The position numbers and the translations under genes are program-made. A DNA stretch of 64,000 nucleotides, taken from NCBI RefSeq assembly GCF_012913485.1, contig NZ_CP051774.1, positions 310,001-374,000 on the forward strand, given 5' to 3'. The DNA is from Luteolibacter luteus (GTDB lineage: Bacteria > Verrucomicrobiota > Verrucomicrobiia > Verrucomicrobiales > Akkermansiaceae). Shown piece by piece: positions 19,154-28,331 of this stretch. The notes beneath the pieces are model-generated. The model ran no database searches and was not told where the DNA came from. It saw nothing but the letters and a program-made list of their open reading frames with translations. Position 1 is the first letter of the stretch. Each line of letters starts with the position of its first letter.

Positions 19154-21145
19154 ATGCGCTCCCTTGCATTCACCTTCTTTCTCCTGCTCCTTACCGCGGC
19201 CGTCGTGGCGACGGTCGCGCTGGGCCACAAGGGAATCGGGCTGAAGCAGGTCTTCGGCACGCGCTACACACCGGTGGGCGCAAACCTCTTCCCCATCGAA
19301 AAGTCGGAACTTGAGAAGATCCACCGCATCGAGCTCTCCGGAAACGGCGTGCAGGCGGAGTGTGTCTTCGAGAACGGCTTGTGGAGGGTCACCCGCCCTT
19401 GGCAGGACCGCATGGACCCGCGCGCTGCCGAGGCGATCCTACAGTTCACGATCGGCACCCGCGTCGTTGATGTGATCCCGGAGGGCAAGCTGGATACCTC
19501 CAAGATCATGCTCAAGGAGGGCACCATCGGCATCCATATCGAGGACAAGGATGGCAAGAGCCTCGCACGCTACGTGCTGGCGCGGAAAACCGAGTGGACG
19601 GTCATCGACCCGGAAACCGAGCAACCGGATGCCACCGTCTTCCTCATCCCGGGCGAGAACAATCCCGGAAACTACACCTACGCCGCGACCGGCGATATCC
19701 ATCCGATCTTCAAGGACGGCCTCCGCCACCTCCGCGATCATCATCCGCTTCTTTTCAATCCGCTGGGGCTCGAAACCATCCGCATCGATGGCAGCGAAGG
19801 CGAGCTGCTGCTTTCCCGCGGCGATCCGAAAAGCCCTTGGCGGATCACCAAGCCGCTGGAATTGCGCACCAATCCGGAAGCCGTCACCAAGCTGATCAAC
19901 GACCTCACCAAGCTGCGCGCCCTGCGGGTGGCGAATCCCGCCGAGGTGACCTTGCCCGGCGAGGACCTGCCGGGCCGCCGGCGCATCGCGCTGAAGCACT
20001 TCGGCCAAGGCCATGAAGTGATCCTGGAAATCTATCCGCCAAAGCTCGCGGAGTCGGACACCGTCTTTGCCACGGTAAGTGATCGCCCCGGCGCGGTCTT
20101 CGAGCTACCACTAAAGGCCATCGCACCCGCCGCGCTGACCACCGAGCTGCCTCCCGCTTCAGATCCTAACAAGCAGCCGCCTCCGACCCCGATCAAGAAG
20201 GAGGCACCGCCTGCCGAGGCCATGGTATCGGTGTCCGCCCTGCCGGACACCGTGAACGAGCTGCGGAATCCGATGCTGACAAATCTGGATCTGACCTCGC
20301 TGCAGGGCATCCTGATCGCTCCTTCCACCGGCACCCAGATCCTCCTCGCCCGGGATCCCGGCAAGGGCGCGCGCTGGCACTACCGGACCGCCACCGGGAG
20401 GATGGAGCTGGCGAATGATTTCACCCTGGCCCGCCTGCTGAGAGCCGCCACCACCACGAAGGTGCTGTCCTTCGTGACCGATGCCGCCGTCGATCTGGCA
20501 CCTTATGGGCTGGACCGCCCCTCGCTCTCGATCCGCTTCCTCTCCTTCGGGAACGAGGGCTTCGAGCTGATCTTCGGCCGCTCCACCGATGGCACCTGGC
20601 ACGCGATGCGGACCGGAACCTCCACCGTGATGAGGCTGGATGACCAGTTCATCCGCGATATCAGCTCCAATCTCTGGGAGTGGCGCCAGCCCGGGGTGTG
20701 GGCATTCTCGGAAGTCGACCTCACCGGGATCGACCGCAAGGTCGAAGGCCAGCCACCCCTCTCGCTGGAATACCGCTGGGCCGAGCAACTCTGGAAGGCG
20801 AAGATCAATGGCATCGACCGCAGCGCCGAGCTGGTGACGGAGCGCGCCAACCAGCTCCTCAAGCTCCTGACAAACCTGCAAACGGAAAGCTGGCTCTCCC
20901 CGGATGACCTGGAGGCGAACCGCGCGCTGGCCCGGCCGGTGATGACCTTCGAGCTGGCGGTGAAGACCGTGGATGAAGACGGCGAATTCTCCGGCACCAA
21001 GCGCATGAGCCTCACCCTCGCCCCAGCCAGCGATAGCCCGGACAATCGCACCTTCTTCGCCCGCATCGGCTCGGATCCCCACCCCTTCAAGCTCGGCTTG
21101 GACACGGTGCGGCGCCTCGCCGTGGATCTTTTTGGAGACGATTGA
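19154..21145 (+). CDS. DUF4340 domain protein, secreted/membrane-anchored
   Basis: 663 residues with an N-terminal hydrophobic helix (LAFTFFLLLLTAAVVATVAL) and no other clear membrane segment. Repeating beta-rich blocks of the DUF4340 kind occur three or four times, with segments such as IELSGNGVQAECVFENGLW, LAPYGLDRPSLSIRFLSFG and WRQPGVWAFSEVDLTGIDR. DUF4340 genes usually follow GldF/GldG-like genes, as here (6 bases downstream), and probably form the outer part of the same envelope complex. The function is unknown. Confidence 0.85.
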   Translation: MRSLAFTFFLLLLTAAVVATVALGHKGIGLKQVFGTRYTPVGANLFPIEKSELEKIHRIELSGNGVQAECVFENGLWRVTRPWQDRMDPRAAEAILQFTIGTRVVDVIPEGKLDTSKIMLKEGTIGIHIEDKDGKSLARYVLARKTEWTVIDPETEQPDATVFLIPGENNPGNYTYAATGDIHPIFKDGLRHLRDHHPLLFNPLGLETIRIDGSEGELLLSRGDPKSPWRITKPLELRTNPEAVTKLINDLTKLRALRVANPAEVTLPGEDLPGRRRIALKHFGQGHEVILEIYPPKLAESDTVFATVSDRPGAVFELPLKAIAPAALTTELPPASDPNKQPPPTPIKKEAPPAEAMVSVSALPDTVNELRNPMLTNLDLTSLQGILIAPSTGTQILLARDPGKGARWHYRTATGRMELANDFTLARLLRAATTTKVLSFVTDAAVDLAPYGLDRPSLSIRFLSFGNEGFELIFGRSTDGTWHAMRTGTSTVMRLDDQFIRDISSNLWEWRQPGVWAFSEVDLTGIDRKVEGQPPLSLEYRWAEQLWKAKINGIDRSAELVTERANQLLKLLTNLQTESWLSPDDLEANRALARPVMTFELAVKTVDEDGEFSGTKRMSLTLAPASDSPDNRTFFARIGSDPHPFKLGLDTVRRLAVDLFGDD

Positions 21146-21261
21146 AGCCCGCCGTGACGGTTGTTGGAGCGGGAATCTTTGAGGAATCTTGATTCTTCGA
21201 GCTTTCCGCTTCCCCATCTCGCGCATCTGGTGTTTTCTCCGGCCCGCCGCCACCGTTTCTC

Positions 21262-21534
21262 ATGGAACTCGACCTCATCGACGTCCACTTCGACCTGAAG
21301 TCCATCAAGCCCCGCGAACTCGAGGAAGCCCTCGAGGATCCCTTCGGCTTGCGCCTGTTGCCCGATCACGAAACGGGCGAAAGCCGCTTCTACGCGCTGG
21401 GGAGGACCGTGGCCGACCGCTATCTCTTTGTCTGCTTCTGGACCGACGGGAAGCGCACCCGCGTAATCGCCGCGCGCCCGATGACCGATGGGGAACAACG
21501 GTTCTACGAGCGGAAGTACGCCGAGTTCAAATAA
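21262..21534 (+). CDS. BrnT-like toxin (RNase), putative
   Basis: 90 residues. The C-terminal half reads RFYALGRTVADRYLFVCFWTDGKRTRVIAARPMTDGEQRFYERK. The G-R-T-x-x-x-R-x-L-x-V and R-V-I-x-A-R-x-M-x-x-x-E pattern fits BrnT-family ribonuclease toxins. (Read the quoted stretch as two parts: RFYALGRTVADRYLFV and TRVIAARPMTDGEQRFY.) Immediately downstream, 8 bases away, is a CopG-type protein that would be the antitoxin, the gene order normal for brnTA. The first 40 residues lack the common W-D-x-x-K-x-x-x-N-x-x-K-H start, so this is a divergent member. Activity is inferred from family and partner. Confidence 0.66.
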   Translation: MELDLIDVHFDLKSIKPRELEEALEDPFGLRLLPDHETGESRFYALGRTVADRYLFVCFWTDGKRTRVIAARPMTDGEQRFYERKYAEFK

Positions 21535-21542
21535 GCCACCCC

Positions 21543-21815
21543 ATGACTCCTATCTCACGCTGGTCGGACATCCCGGCCTTTGACGACGAAGAAGCCGAAG
21601 CCAAGTTCTGGGAAAGCCACGAGCTTGATGCCCGCTTGATGTCCGGCTCGATCCACGAACCCGACTCGCGCGAATCCACCACGATCACCCTGCGCTTCGA
21701 TCCCCGGATGCTTTCCCGCATCAAGCGCATCGCCCGCTCCCGCTTCCTCAACTATCAGTCGATGATGAAGCAGTGGCTGGCCGAGCGACTGGAAGACGAG
21801 CTGCGCAAGCAGTAA
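21543..21815 (+). CDS. CopG/BrnA-type antitoxin
   Basis: 90 residues. The N-terminal half is acidic (AFDDEEAEAKFWESHEL), the motif that starts many CopG-type antitoxins. The C-terminal half is a ribbon-helix-helix: strand STTITLRFDPRM, helix LSRIKRIARSRF, helix NYQSMMKQWLAERLEDEL. The open frame extends upstream to 21189, but ATG 21543 lies 8 bases after the toxin stop and starts exactly where the family does. It should neutralise the preceding toxin and repress the operon. A terminator follows directly. Confidence 0.75.
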   Translation: MTPISRWSDIPAFDDEEAEAKFWESHELDARLMSGSIHEPDSRESTTITLRFDPRMLSRIKRIARSRFLNYQSMMKQWLAERLEDELRKQ

Positions 21816-21822
21816 GCCGGCG

Positions 21823-21850
21823 AGGCGGATCTTTGATCGATCCGCCTTTT
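21823..21850 (+). terminator. intrinsic terminator of the toxin-antitoxin operon
   Basis: Perfect 9-bp stem aggcggatc / gatccgcct with a 7-base loop and a short T-run, 8 bases after the antitoxin stop. Confidence 0.75.
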
Positions 21851-21875
21851 CCGTATTCCCCCATCCGCTCCGCCC

Positions 21876-22265
21876 GTGCGCCACGTCCTCAGACATCCCG
21901 CGCTTTGGCTCTTCGGCTTCGCCGTATGGTTCATCACGCTGTGGATGCTCTCGTCGAAAGTTCAGCACTTCCCGCCGGCGCTCGACTTCCGCTTCAGTGA
22001 CAAGCTGATCCACTTCGGCTACTTCTTTGGAGGCGCAGGCCTGTTTTCCGCTTTCCTCTACCGGCTGAAACCCGCAGCCGCGAATTGGAAGCGGATCTTC
22101 TGGTTGACCGTGCTGGTTATCGGCCTCACCGGCGCCCTGGATGAGTATCACCAGAGCCATGTCCCCGGCCGCAGCGGAAATGACCCCGCGGACTTCACCG
22201 CGGACTTGGTCGGAGCCCTCGCCGGAGCACTCGTCTTCCGGAAGTGCCACCGCTGGATCGCCTGA
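21876..22265 (+). CDS. VanZ-like membrane protein
   Basis: 129 residues with a GTG start. Four transmembrane helices in a VanZ-type arrangement, with motifs FSDKLIHFGYFFGGAGLFSA, then GALDEYHQSHVPGRSGNDPADFTADLVGA split over a helix (key parts DEYHQSHVPGR and D-x-x-A-D). VanZ relatives are envelope proteins, originally linked to teicoplanin resistance; most, like this one, have no assigned role. It is separated from the toxin-antitoxin pair by a terminator, so it is independently expressed. Confidence 0.82.
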   Translation: MRHVLRHPALWLFGFAVWFITLWMLSSKVQHFPPALDFRFSDKLIHFGYFFGGAGLFSAFLYRLKPAAANWKRIFWLTVLVIGLTGALDEYHQSHVPGRSGNDPADFTADLVGALAGALVFRKCHRWIA

Positions 22266-22691
22266 CCGCGACGCGCCCGTCTCGCTTGGCCGCTAGGTCT
22301 CCACATCCCGTCCTGCCTTCCCCACCTCGCGAAGCGCAGACCGATTGGTGACCCGAAGATCGCCGAAGGCTTGGAGGCGATCTGGACTCCCCGCATGGGA
22401 GCGCCCGAGTCAATCTTAGTGATGGGTGATTCTACCTTTTCGCGTCCCATGGCAGTAGAAACAGTCCCGACGATCATCCTATAACCACGTCGTGAAGAAC
22501 TTTCATCATCGCCTTCCCTCCCGACCAACACCTCCCAACAGGACCCGATCCGCCTGTTAATTTCCCTGTTATAACAGGCGGAACAGGCGAAAAATGACGA
22601 GGCTCCCCACCCCTCCGCGGAGCCCTCGGCCTTGCTTTACCCATCCCTCCCGACAACATCCTATCAACTCCTCCACCGCCCCCCCCCCGGC
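22266..22691. other. gene-free region containing a dispersed repeat copy
   Basis: No convincing gene in 426 bases. The right half (22437-22588) is one copy of a dispersed repeat whose second copy is at 44504-44679. Otherwise nothing recognisable was seen; a C-run just before the next start codon (22681-22688) may affect translation of the giant gene. Confidence 0.5.
22437..22588 (-). repeat. dispersed intergenic repeat, copy A (inverted relative to copy B)
   Basis: Read on the minus strand this begins GCCTGTTCCGCCTGTTA, passes through AAATTAACAGGCGG, and ends CTACTGCCATGGGACGCGAA. Copy B at 44504-44679 has GCCTGTTATGCCTGTTA, AAATTAACAGGTGG and CTACTGCCAAGGGACGAGAA in the same order. The 14-base palindrome cctgttataacagg lies at one end of copy A. 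The middle is more diverged, with indels. Confidence 0.6.
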
Positions 22692-25600
22692 ATGCATTTC
22701 AATCCCCGCCTTGTCTCCCTCGTCCTCGCCGTGCTCTCCATCACGGCTCCCTTCTCCTCGAAGGCAGCGATAACGCCCGAACAGGTCGCAACCGCGGTGA
22801 AGAGCCCAGAGGGAGTCACTTGGACGGTATCGCAGCCGCAAGGTCAGCATTGGTATATTGCCGCCGATGGGCTGCAGCTCAGTGATCCCAATGTGCAGGC
22901 AACGCACTGGATCGAGGCCTCGGCGACCGGCCCCGGCATCGTGGGGCTGGACTTCACCAATATGACCTGGGTCTCCCAGAGCGCGCTGAGCGTTACGGTA
23001 GACGGTCAATTGTCGGAACCATCGGATCCCAACGCCGGGGGCTCTGCGCGGGTCGAGATAGGAGCCGGCCCTCACACGATCCGGTGGCAGTTGCAGCGTA
23101 CCGTCACGGTCTCTAGCAACCAGAACCCATGGATGATGATCAGCAATGCAAGCTGGATGCCCTACGCGGTCCATCCCTTGGAAACAGGTTTGGTCAGCGC
23201 TACCGGGGTGACCCTGAGCAGCCCCGGAACCAACCCGTGGATCGGTCAAGACGGACGGCATCACGGCGATGGCGCAGCCGCTTGGTCGGGACTCAAGGTC
23301 CGCTCATCCCCTTCAGGCATCGAAGGCGAAACACCACTGCGCGCGAGCTTCGAGGGGCCTGGTGTTCTCTCATTCTGGCAACGGATCTACGGCAGCGGTC
23401 AGGTGGCGTTCCGCTTCGACAACGGCAGCGACCAATTCAGCAATCCCTACGAATGGACCCGCACTCGTCTTCTCGTAGGTCCCGGTGCACATAAGGCCGA
23501 GTGGCGTCCCAGTGTCTACTCAGGGGCTGGACGCGCTTCCTTCGACATGGCTGTGGACGAGATCCAACTGCTTCCACTGGTCCCTTATCACGAAGCTTTG
23601 GGCACGCTTGGCATCCAGTGGACCGCGACCCAAGAGGACCCGGATGCCGCTTTGCCCTACGGCATTCCCCAGCCCGGTGCGTCGACGGGTTCCATAGTGA
23701 CAGGATTCAGCTACCGCACAACTCTAAGCACGCCGGTCAGCGGCCCCTCGCTGCTTGAGTTCCGCTTCCGGGGCGCTCAGCCGGATCTCATCCTGGATGC
23801 ATCCCAAACCTACCACGCCACAACGTATCAGCTACCGAGACCCGTGATCGATGGCTGGCTGTGGTGTGCTGCCGCAATTCCGGCCGACGCTCAAAAGCTT
23901 ACCATCCGGGGCTGGGAATCCACCGAGCTCGACGAATTGAAATTCGTATCCCCGCCTTCCACCATCGCCAAGAGCCTCGGCCTTCCCGAGGGGCTGCTCG
24001 GCATGGGAGGCCAGGATGCCCATTCGGTGGTCGCCCTGCCTGAGGTCGATGGATTCGGGGCGATGATCGAGGTCGAGCACGGACAAGAAGAAGCATGGCT
24101 GGAACTTCCGGTGCAGGGACCCGCGGAACTACGCTTCTTTCGGAAAGGCTTCGAAGCCCTCTACTTCCGCGAAGTAACCATCCAGATTGACGGCAAGGAA
24201 ATCGAAGTTCCGGATCGCTATGTTTCGGAAGCAAGCAGCCGCATTGAACTGCCTGCCGGAAACCATCGCGTCCGCTGGGTGGTGCGCCCTCCCGCCTCGG
24301 CTGCGCGTCAGCCAAACCGCTTCTATCTCGCGGCCCCGCAGATCACACCCCTGGCACCGGGTGCAGGGGCACTCCCGGCATTGGGCCTCGCGCAGCCGCT
24401 CGCTTTGCCTGTCGGATGGTCTGCCGTGATGGATACCGGCCGGGAGAGCCCGATCCTCCAAGCACCGCCTCTGGCGGAACTTCCCCCGGACCACCAATCA
24501 CACGAGTTCAGCACCCTTTTCACCGGCCCGGGCGAATTGTCCTTCTGGTGGCATGCGGGGACACCGGAAGATGGTGACCAGCGCGCACGATGGACCTTCC
24601 ATAACAATCGCCTGAACAATGCCTCCGTAACACGGGAACCAAACGCTCCCGCCGGCTGGAGACAGGAAAAGCTGTGGCTACTGCCCGGAGAAAGCGCCTT
24701 TTCCTGGATTGTCAGTGGAGATCCGGAGGCCGTCGCCTTGACGGCGCTGGACCAAGTGGAGTTCACACCCTCTCCGACAGCATCACTCGGTGAAGCGACG
24801 GATGCACCATCTCTTCCATGGGAAACGAACACGAATCTGCCGTGGACAGGTTACATACCCGGAGCACCGGGAGAGGATATCGCCCTCTCGCCAAGCCTCT
24901 CTCCGAATGAATCCTCCACCTTGCGAACGACGGTGCAGGGCCCCGGGACCCTGTCCTTCCGCTGGAAATACTTCGGTTCGGATTCGGTGAACGGCATCTT
25001 CAAGGTCGATGGCATCCAGCGTACCGACGACAACATCGAGGGAGATCGTCAGGAATCGGTGATCTTGCGCCCGGGTCCCGTGGAGCTTCAGTGGGAGGTA
25101 AAGTGTCGATCCTGGGGAAAGGCGAACGACAGCTGGATCGGGGTGGATGAAGTGGTATGGACGCCCTTGGAACCCCTGCCCTTGACCGAGAGCTTGGACG
25201 CACCTGCCACGGTGAAATGGAAGACTTCGGAAGCCCCCGGCTTCCAAGCCCGCACGGATCCGGATGCAGAAGGTGGAAGCCACGCCTATGCAGTGGTCAG
25301 CGACGGAGAGGAAGCTTGGCTTGAAGCCACCGTTCACGGGCCCGGCCTTTTCGATTTCTGGTTGCTGGATATCCCTGGATTCCATTTGTGGGAGGATGAA
25401 ATCTGGAACTACTGGAGCCTGACCATTGATGGCAAACCGGTCTTCGTCTCCGGACGATCTTGGCCTGCACAATGGATCACCGGTGAAGGCCCGCACAAGA
25501 TCCGGCTGATCTTGAAAATCCCGGAAGGCTACGGCGGCCAGATGGGGGGCGCGGTGGATCAAGTGAGCTGGACACCGATGGCTTCCCTGCCGCTGGCCAA

Positions 25601-27069
25601 GGCGGCTGGAGGCGCGAAACTAAGATGGAAAACGAGTTCCCCGCAAGCGGTCGGCGGACTGAAGGAAATTGGCCGCGAAGGAGCACCTGCGATCCTCATT
25701 CGCTCCCGCGATAGCGAAACGAACTGGATTCAGACGACCGTGAAAGGACCATGCGAGATATCATGGAACTCCATGGCCGAGATGAGATCGGAAGCCGGGG
25801 ATTCGAGACTCTCGCTGACCCTGAACGGCCGGGAAATCGCCGGCTTCTGGGAGCACGAATGGCAGGCAATGCGCCTGACCCTGCCCGCCGGAAACCATGT
25901 CCTGCGCTGGAAGAGCACACCATGGGACGACACCGGGGAACCGGAGGATCCGCGTCTGGCCTTCGACAGCACCTGGCTGATCAGCGGGATACAGATCAAA
26001 AAGGGTCTCTCGCCCCTTGCCCAAGCGCTCGATGCGCCGGAACTATTCGCCTTCGAAGAAGGCGATGCGGGCGGGCGCTTGATCAAGATCGGCAAGAGCG
26101 ACTTCTGGGAGCCGGGTGTCCGGTCGCAGCTCAGGATCTTCACCCAAGTCAAGGAAGGACGATGCAGCTTCCGTTGGGGACGCCCCGATGGCGGCTGTGC
26201 TGAGGTCTGGTCGAGCTCCGTCTGGGGCGGCGGGGTAACGTTGGCGTCCGCCCAAGCCGGCTGGCAGCAGCACCCCTTCCTTCTGCTACCGGACTCTTAC
26301 CTCGAGCTCGAATACCGATCCGTGCCCTTGCACGCGGGAAATGCCGGGCCGCCTTTGCTGGACACCCTCGTCATGGACCTGCGCCCTGAGTCCACTTTGG
26401 CCAAGGCCACGGAGTCGAAATCGCCGCTTGTATCCGAGGGCTGGGGCAGTGTCTTCTCCCGCGAGGCGAAGGTGGGCAAGGACCATGCGATATCGCTGCT
26501 GGGTTCCGGGGGAATCGGATGCACCGCCTCCACCAGCATCGAAGGTCCGGCGTCGGTTTCCTACTGGTGGAAGCAGTCGGGACCGGGAACGCTTCGGCTA
26601 CAGGTGAATGGGATTCTCCTGCCAGTGCCTGAAGTTGGCACAGCATGGAGCAAGGTGGAGTTCCGCATCCCGGCAGGGGAAGCAAAGGTGGAGTGGATTC
26701 ATCGCTTCACGGGCACGAACGAGGCGATGGACTACTCTGAAGCGGCACTCGATGAACTGGTCGTAAAGCCGGCGGAGGACTTCGCATTGAACAGCGTGGC
26801 GCCGCTGGATCCGGGTCTGGTTCTCAGCGAAGTGAAGGACAGCCCGGAGCGAACGCCTTGGCATCCGGTGGCTTATCGCGGGATCGATGGTTCTTGGACA
26901 GACGCGGCGCGCGCTGTATCCGGTGGAAAGAAATTGCAGGTATCCGTCCACGGGCCAGCTCTCTTGTCTTTCCGAGCGCGGGTTTTCGATGGCTATCCGG
27001 TGGTCGAGACGGACCTCCCGATCTCACCCGCCAGCGTTGTCATCGTGAATCCACCTGGACCACAGCCGG
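22692..27069 (+). pseudogene. giant secreted tandem-module protein, 5' part (interrupted by insertion element)
   Basis: About 1,460 codons with a signal peptide (MHFNPRLVSLVLAVLSITAP) starting at 22692; an ATG at 22632 would add 20 unlikely residues. The body is about eleven tandem beta-rich modules of 110-180 residues. Each starts with a phrase like SLDAPATVKWKTS or AAGGAKLRWKTS. Each then carries G-P-x-x-L-x-F-W, a short x-D-G-x segment, G-x-H-x-V-R-W and D-E-V-x-W-T-P-L. This suggests a long carbohydrate- or surface-binding protein. The frame runs into a mobile element at 27070 and stops at 27086, in the middle of the last module. Joining base 27069 to 30292 restores the frame into the 3' part at 30292-30950. 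As it stands the gene encodes a truncated protein. Confidence 0.8.
27060..27069 (+). repeat. target-site duplication, left copy
   Basis: ccacagccgg, immediately outside the left terminal inverted repeat. The identical 10 bases lie immediately outside the right end at 30282-30291. Confidence 0.92.
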
Positions 27070-27086
27070 GTAGTGTCCTAATTTGA
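27070..27086 (+). repeat. left terminal inverted repeat
   Basis: GTAGTGTCCTAATTTGA, identical to the reverse complement of 30265-30281. The similarity stops at the 18th base. Confidence 0.92.
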
Positions 27087-27097
27087 TTGTTCCACGG
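27084..27097 (+). repeat. subterminal 14-base direct repeat, left copy
   Basis: TGATTGTTCCACGG overlaps the inner edge of the left inverted repeat. The same 14 bases occur in the same orientation at 30242-30255, just inside the right end. It may be a transposase or repressor binding site. Confidence 0.7.
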
Positions 27098-27108
27098 GAA
27101 CGATTCGC

Positions 27109-27492
27109 TCAACCGCCCTTTTTTGGAAAAAGGAACCTAGAGGACGCACCCAAGACCAAAACGAGCGTGTGTGTGAAGATGTGAGTGAGAACCTCCTCCA
27201 CCTTCTTCTCGTTGTTCACGATCATCATCACGTAATCCCCGATCAAGAAGGTTAGGAAAATAACAAGGCACAGCGCGAATCCGATCACGATTCCGACAAC
27301 CCAAGGAATCTTCTTAACGAAGCCGTCCTTAATGCACTTCCGCAGGTTGTAATTGTCGTGAGAATCCAGCGCCTCGTAGTTTCCATCTTCAATGGCTCGC
27401 TGCTCCGCAAGGGCTTTCTTGTCAGAGGCCTTTGGTAGCGGTGTCTCGGGATGGATTTTTTCCAACCCTTGAATTGGAGCATTAAGCGGCAT
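27109..27492 (-). CDS. two-helix membrane protein, candidate toxin paired with Panacea antitoxin
   Basis: 127 residues. The first 65 are charged and soluble. Then come two hydrophobic segments, IPWVVGIVIGFALCLVIFL with its extension TFLIGDYVMMIV, and THTLVLVLGASSRFLF, and a basic C-terminus. No family was recognised. The start codon overlaps the end of the Panacea-domain gene by 11 bases, so the two are translationally coupled. Known Panacea antitoxins pair with many different toxins, including small membrane-acting ones, which makes this a natural toxin candidate. That role is inference from gene order and membrane topology. It is the last gene before the element's left end. Confidence 0.6.
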   Translation of the reverse strand: MPLNAPIQGLEKIHPETPLPKASDKKALAEQRAIEDGNYEALDSHDNYNLRKCIKDGFVKKIPWVVGIVIGFALCLVIFLTFLIGDYVMMIVNNEKKVEEVLTHIFTHTLVLVLGASSRFLFPKKGG

Positions 27493-27976
27493 TCGCGGCC
27501 TTCTCCATGTAATGCTTCTGGATCATCTGGGGCGGGATGTCGGCTCCCATGTAGTGCTTTCCACCCTCCACTTCCCAAACCTGATACCAAGGCGTTCCTT
27601 GAGCATGAGTCATTGAGGAAAGCTGTAAACCAGTGTAATCCTTGTAGGCATTCCAGACGCTCTCAAGGAAAGGAGTTAGCCTTTCGGGGTTTGAGAGCTG
27701 CACATTCTCCGCGACTTCAGTAACGGGAATCGGCTGATTTCCGTAGGTCTTAAATCTCCGATAGAGACTGGGAATCACCGGGCCGTAACGCCATGCCTCG
27801 ACGCTTTCGTCGATCAGCGGGGTTTGGGTCAGGCCCAAGTGCCAGCCATGAGCGATGTAAACCAACTTCAACAGCTTCATCGGGGAGATTGGCTTCCCTT
27901 CGGCAGCCCCCCTTTCAATGAAAAAGTTAGCAATGGCTTGTACTGGTTCGGACACGCGGTGACACATGCACGCCAA
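27482..27976 (-). CDS. Panacea/SocA (DUF4065) domain protein, candidate antitoxin
   Basis: 164 residues. Panacea-domain features are plain: AIANFFIERGAAEGKPISPM, then KLLKLVYIAHGWHLGL, an internal VEAWRYGPVIPSLYRRFK block, and a C-terminal YTGLQLSSMTHAQGTPWYQVW. In this family (DUF4065, also called GepA or SocA) members act as antitoxins that neutralise unrelated toxins encoded next to them, or as protease adaptors. It is the third gene of a minus-strand run inside the insertion element: 10 bases after the 114-residue gene and overlapping the membrane protein by 11 bases. It may serve as an addiction module that stabilises the element. Confidence 0.83.
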   Translation of the reverse strand: MACMCHRVSEPVQAIANFFIERGAAEGKPISPMKLLKLVYIAHGWHLGLTQTPLIDESVEAWRYGPVIPSLYRRFKTYGNQPIPVTEVAENVQLSNPERLTPFLESVWNAYKDYTGLQLSSMTHAQGTPWYQVWEVEGGKHYMGADIPPQMIQKHYMEKAANAA

Positions 27977-27986
27977 ACCGTGAAAG

Positions 27987-28331
27987 TCAAGTGTTCAATT
28001 GATCAATTGGAAACGCGCCACCAGCGATTGCGGCCCTAACCGCATCCGATGGATCACTGATTGGAGGCACCTTGAGAACCGCAATGTATTGCGGCTCCGT
28101 GCCATTGTGAAAGGCCCAAGCGAACGCCTCAGAAGCTTCTGGGTGGCCTGATAAGGTGAAGGTCTCAATATTCCCGTCGAAGACCTTCTGGCCCTCGTAG
28201 AACTCCACGACACGGCTTGTGCCGGAATGCGCGCAGTCGCAACCGTGGAGGGCTGTGACTGCTTCCGTCAGGTTTTGGATGTAGGCGCTCACGCCTCGCC
28301 CGTCCTCTCCACCAGTTCCGATACCTTCCAT
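27987..28331 (-). CDS. small cargo protein overlapping the transposase 3' end
   Basis: 114 residues. Its 5' end overlaps the transposase coding end by 43 bases in a different frame. The sequence looks real: VVEFYEGQKVFDGNIETFTL, GHPEASEAFAWAF, and YIAVLKVPPISDPSDAVRAA form a compact alpha/beta protein. From memory, similar small proteins accompany IS1-type transposases in other bacteria. I am not certain of this and name no family. No membrane segment. It may be a transposition accessory or unrelated cargo. Confidence 0.62.
   Translation of the reverse strand: MEGIGTGGEDGRGVSAYIQNLTEAVTALHGCDCAHSGTSRVVEFYEGQKVFDGNIETFTLSGHPEASEAFAWAFHNGTEPQYIAVLKVPPISDPSDAVRAAIAGGAFPIDQLNT

Noticed and set aside
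17522-19324. 600-codon minus-strand open frame
   Set aside because: Shadow of the GldG-like and DUF4340 genes; Arg/Asp/Glu/Gly/Val-biased and without homology.
22148-22531. 127-codon minus-strand ORF
   Set aside because: Runs through repeat copy A and the end of the VanZ-like gene; composition not protein-like.
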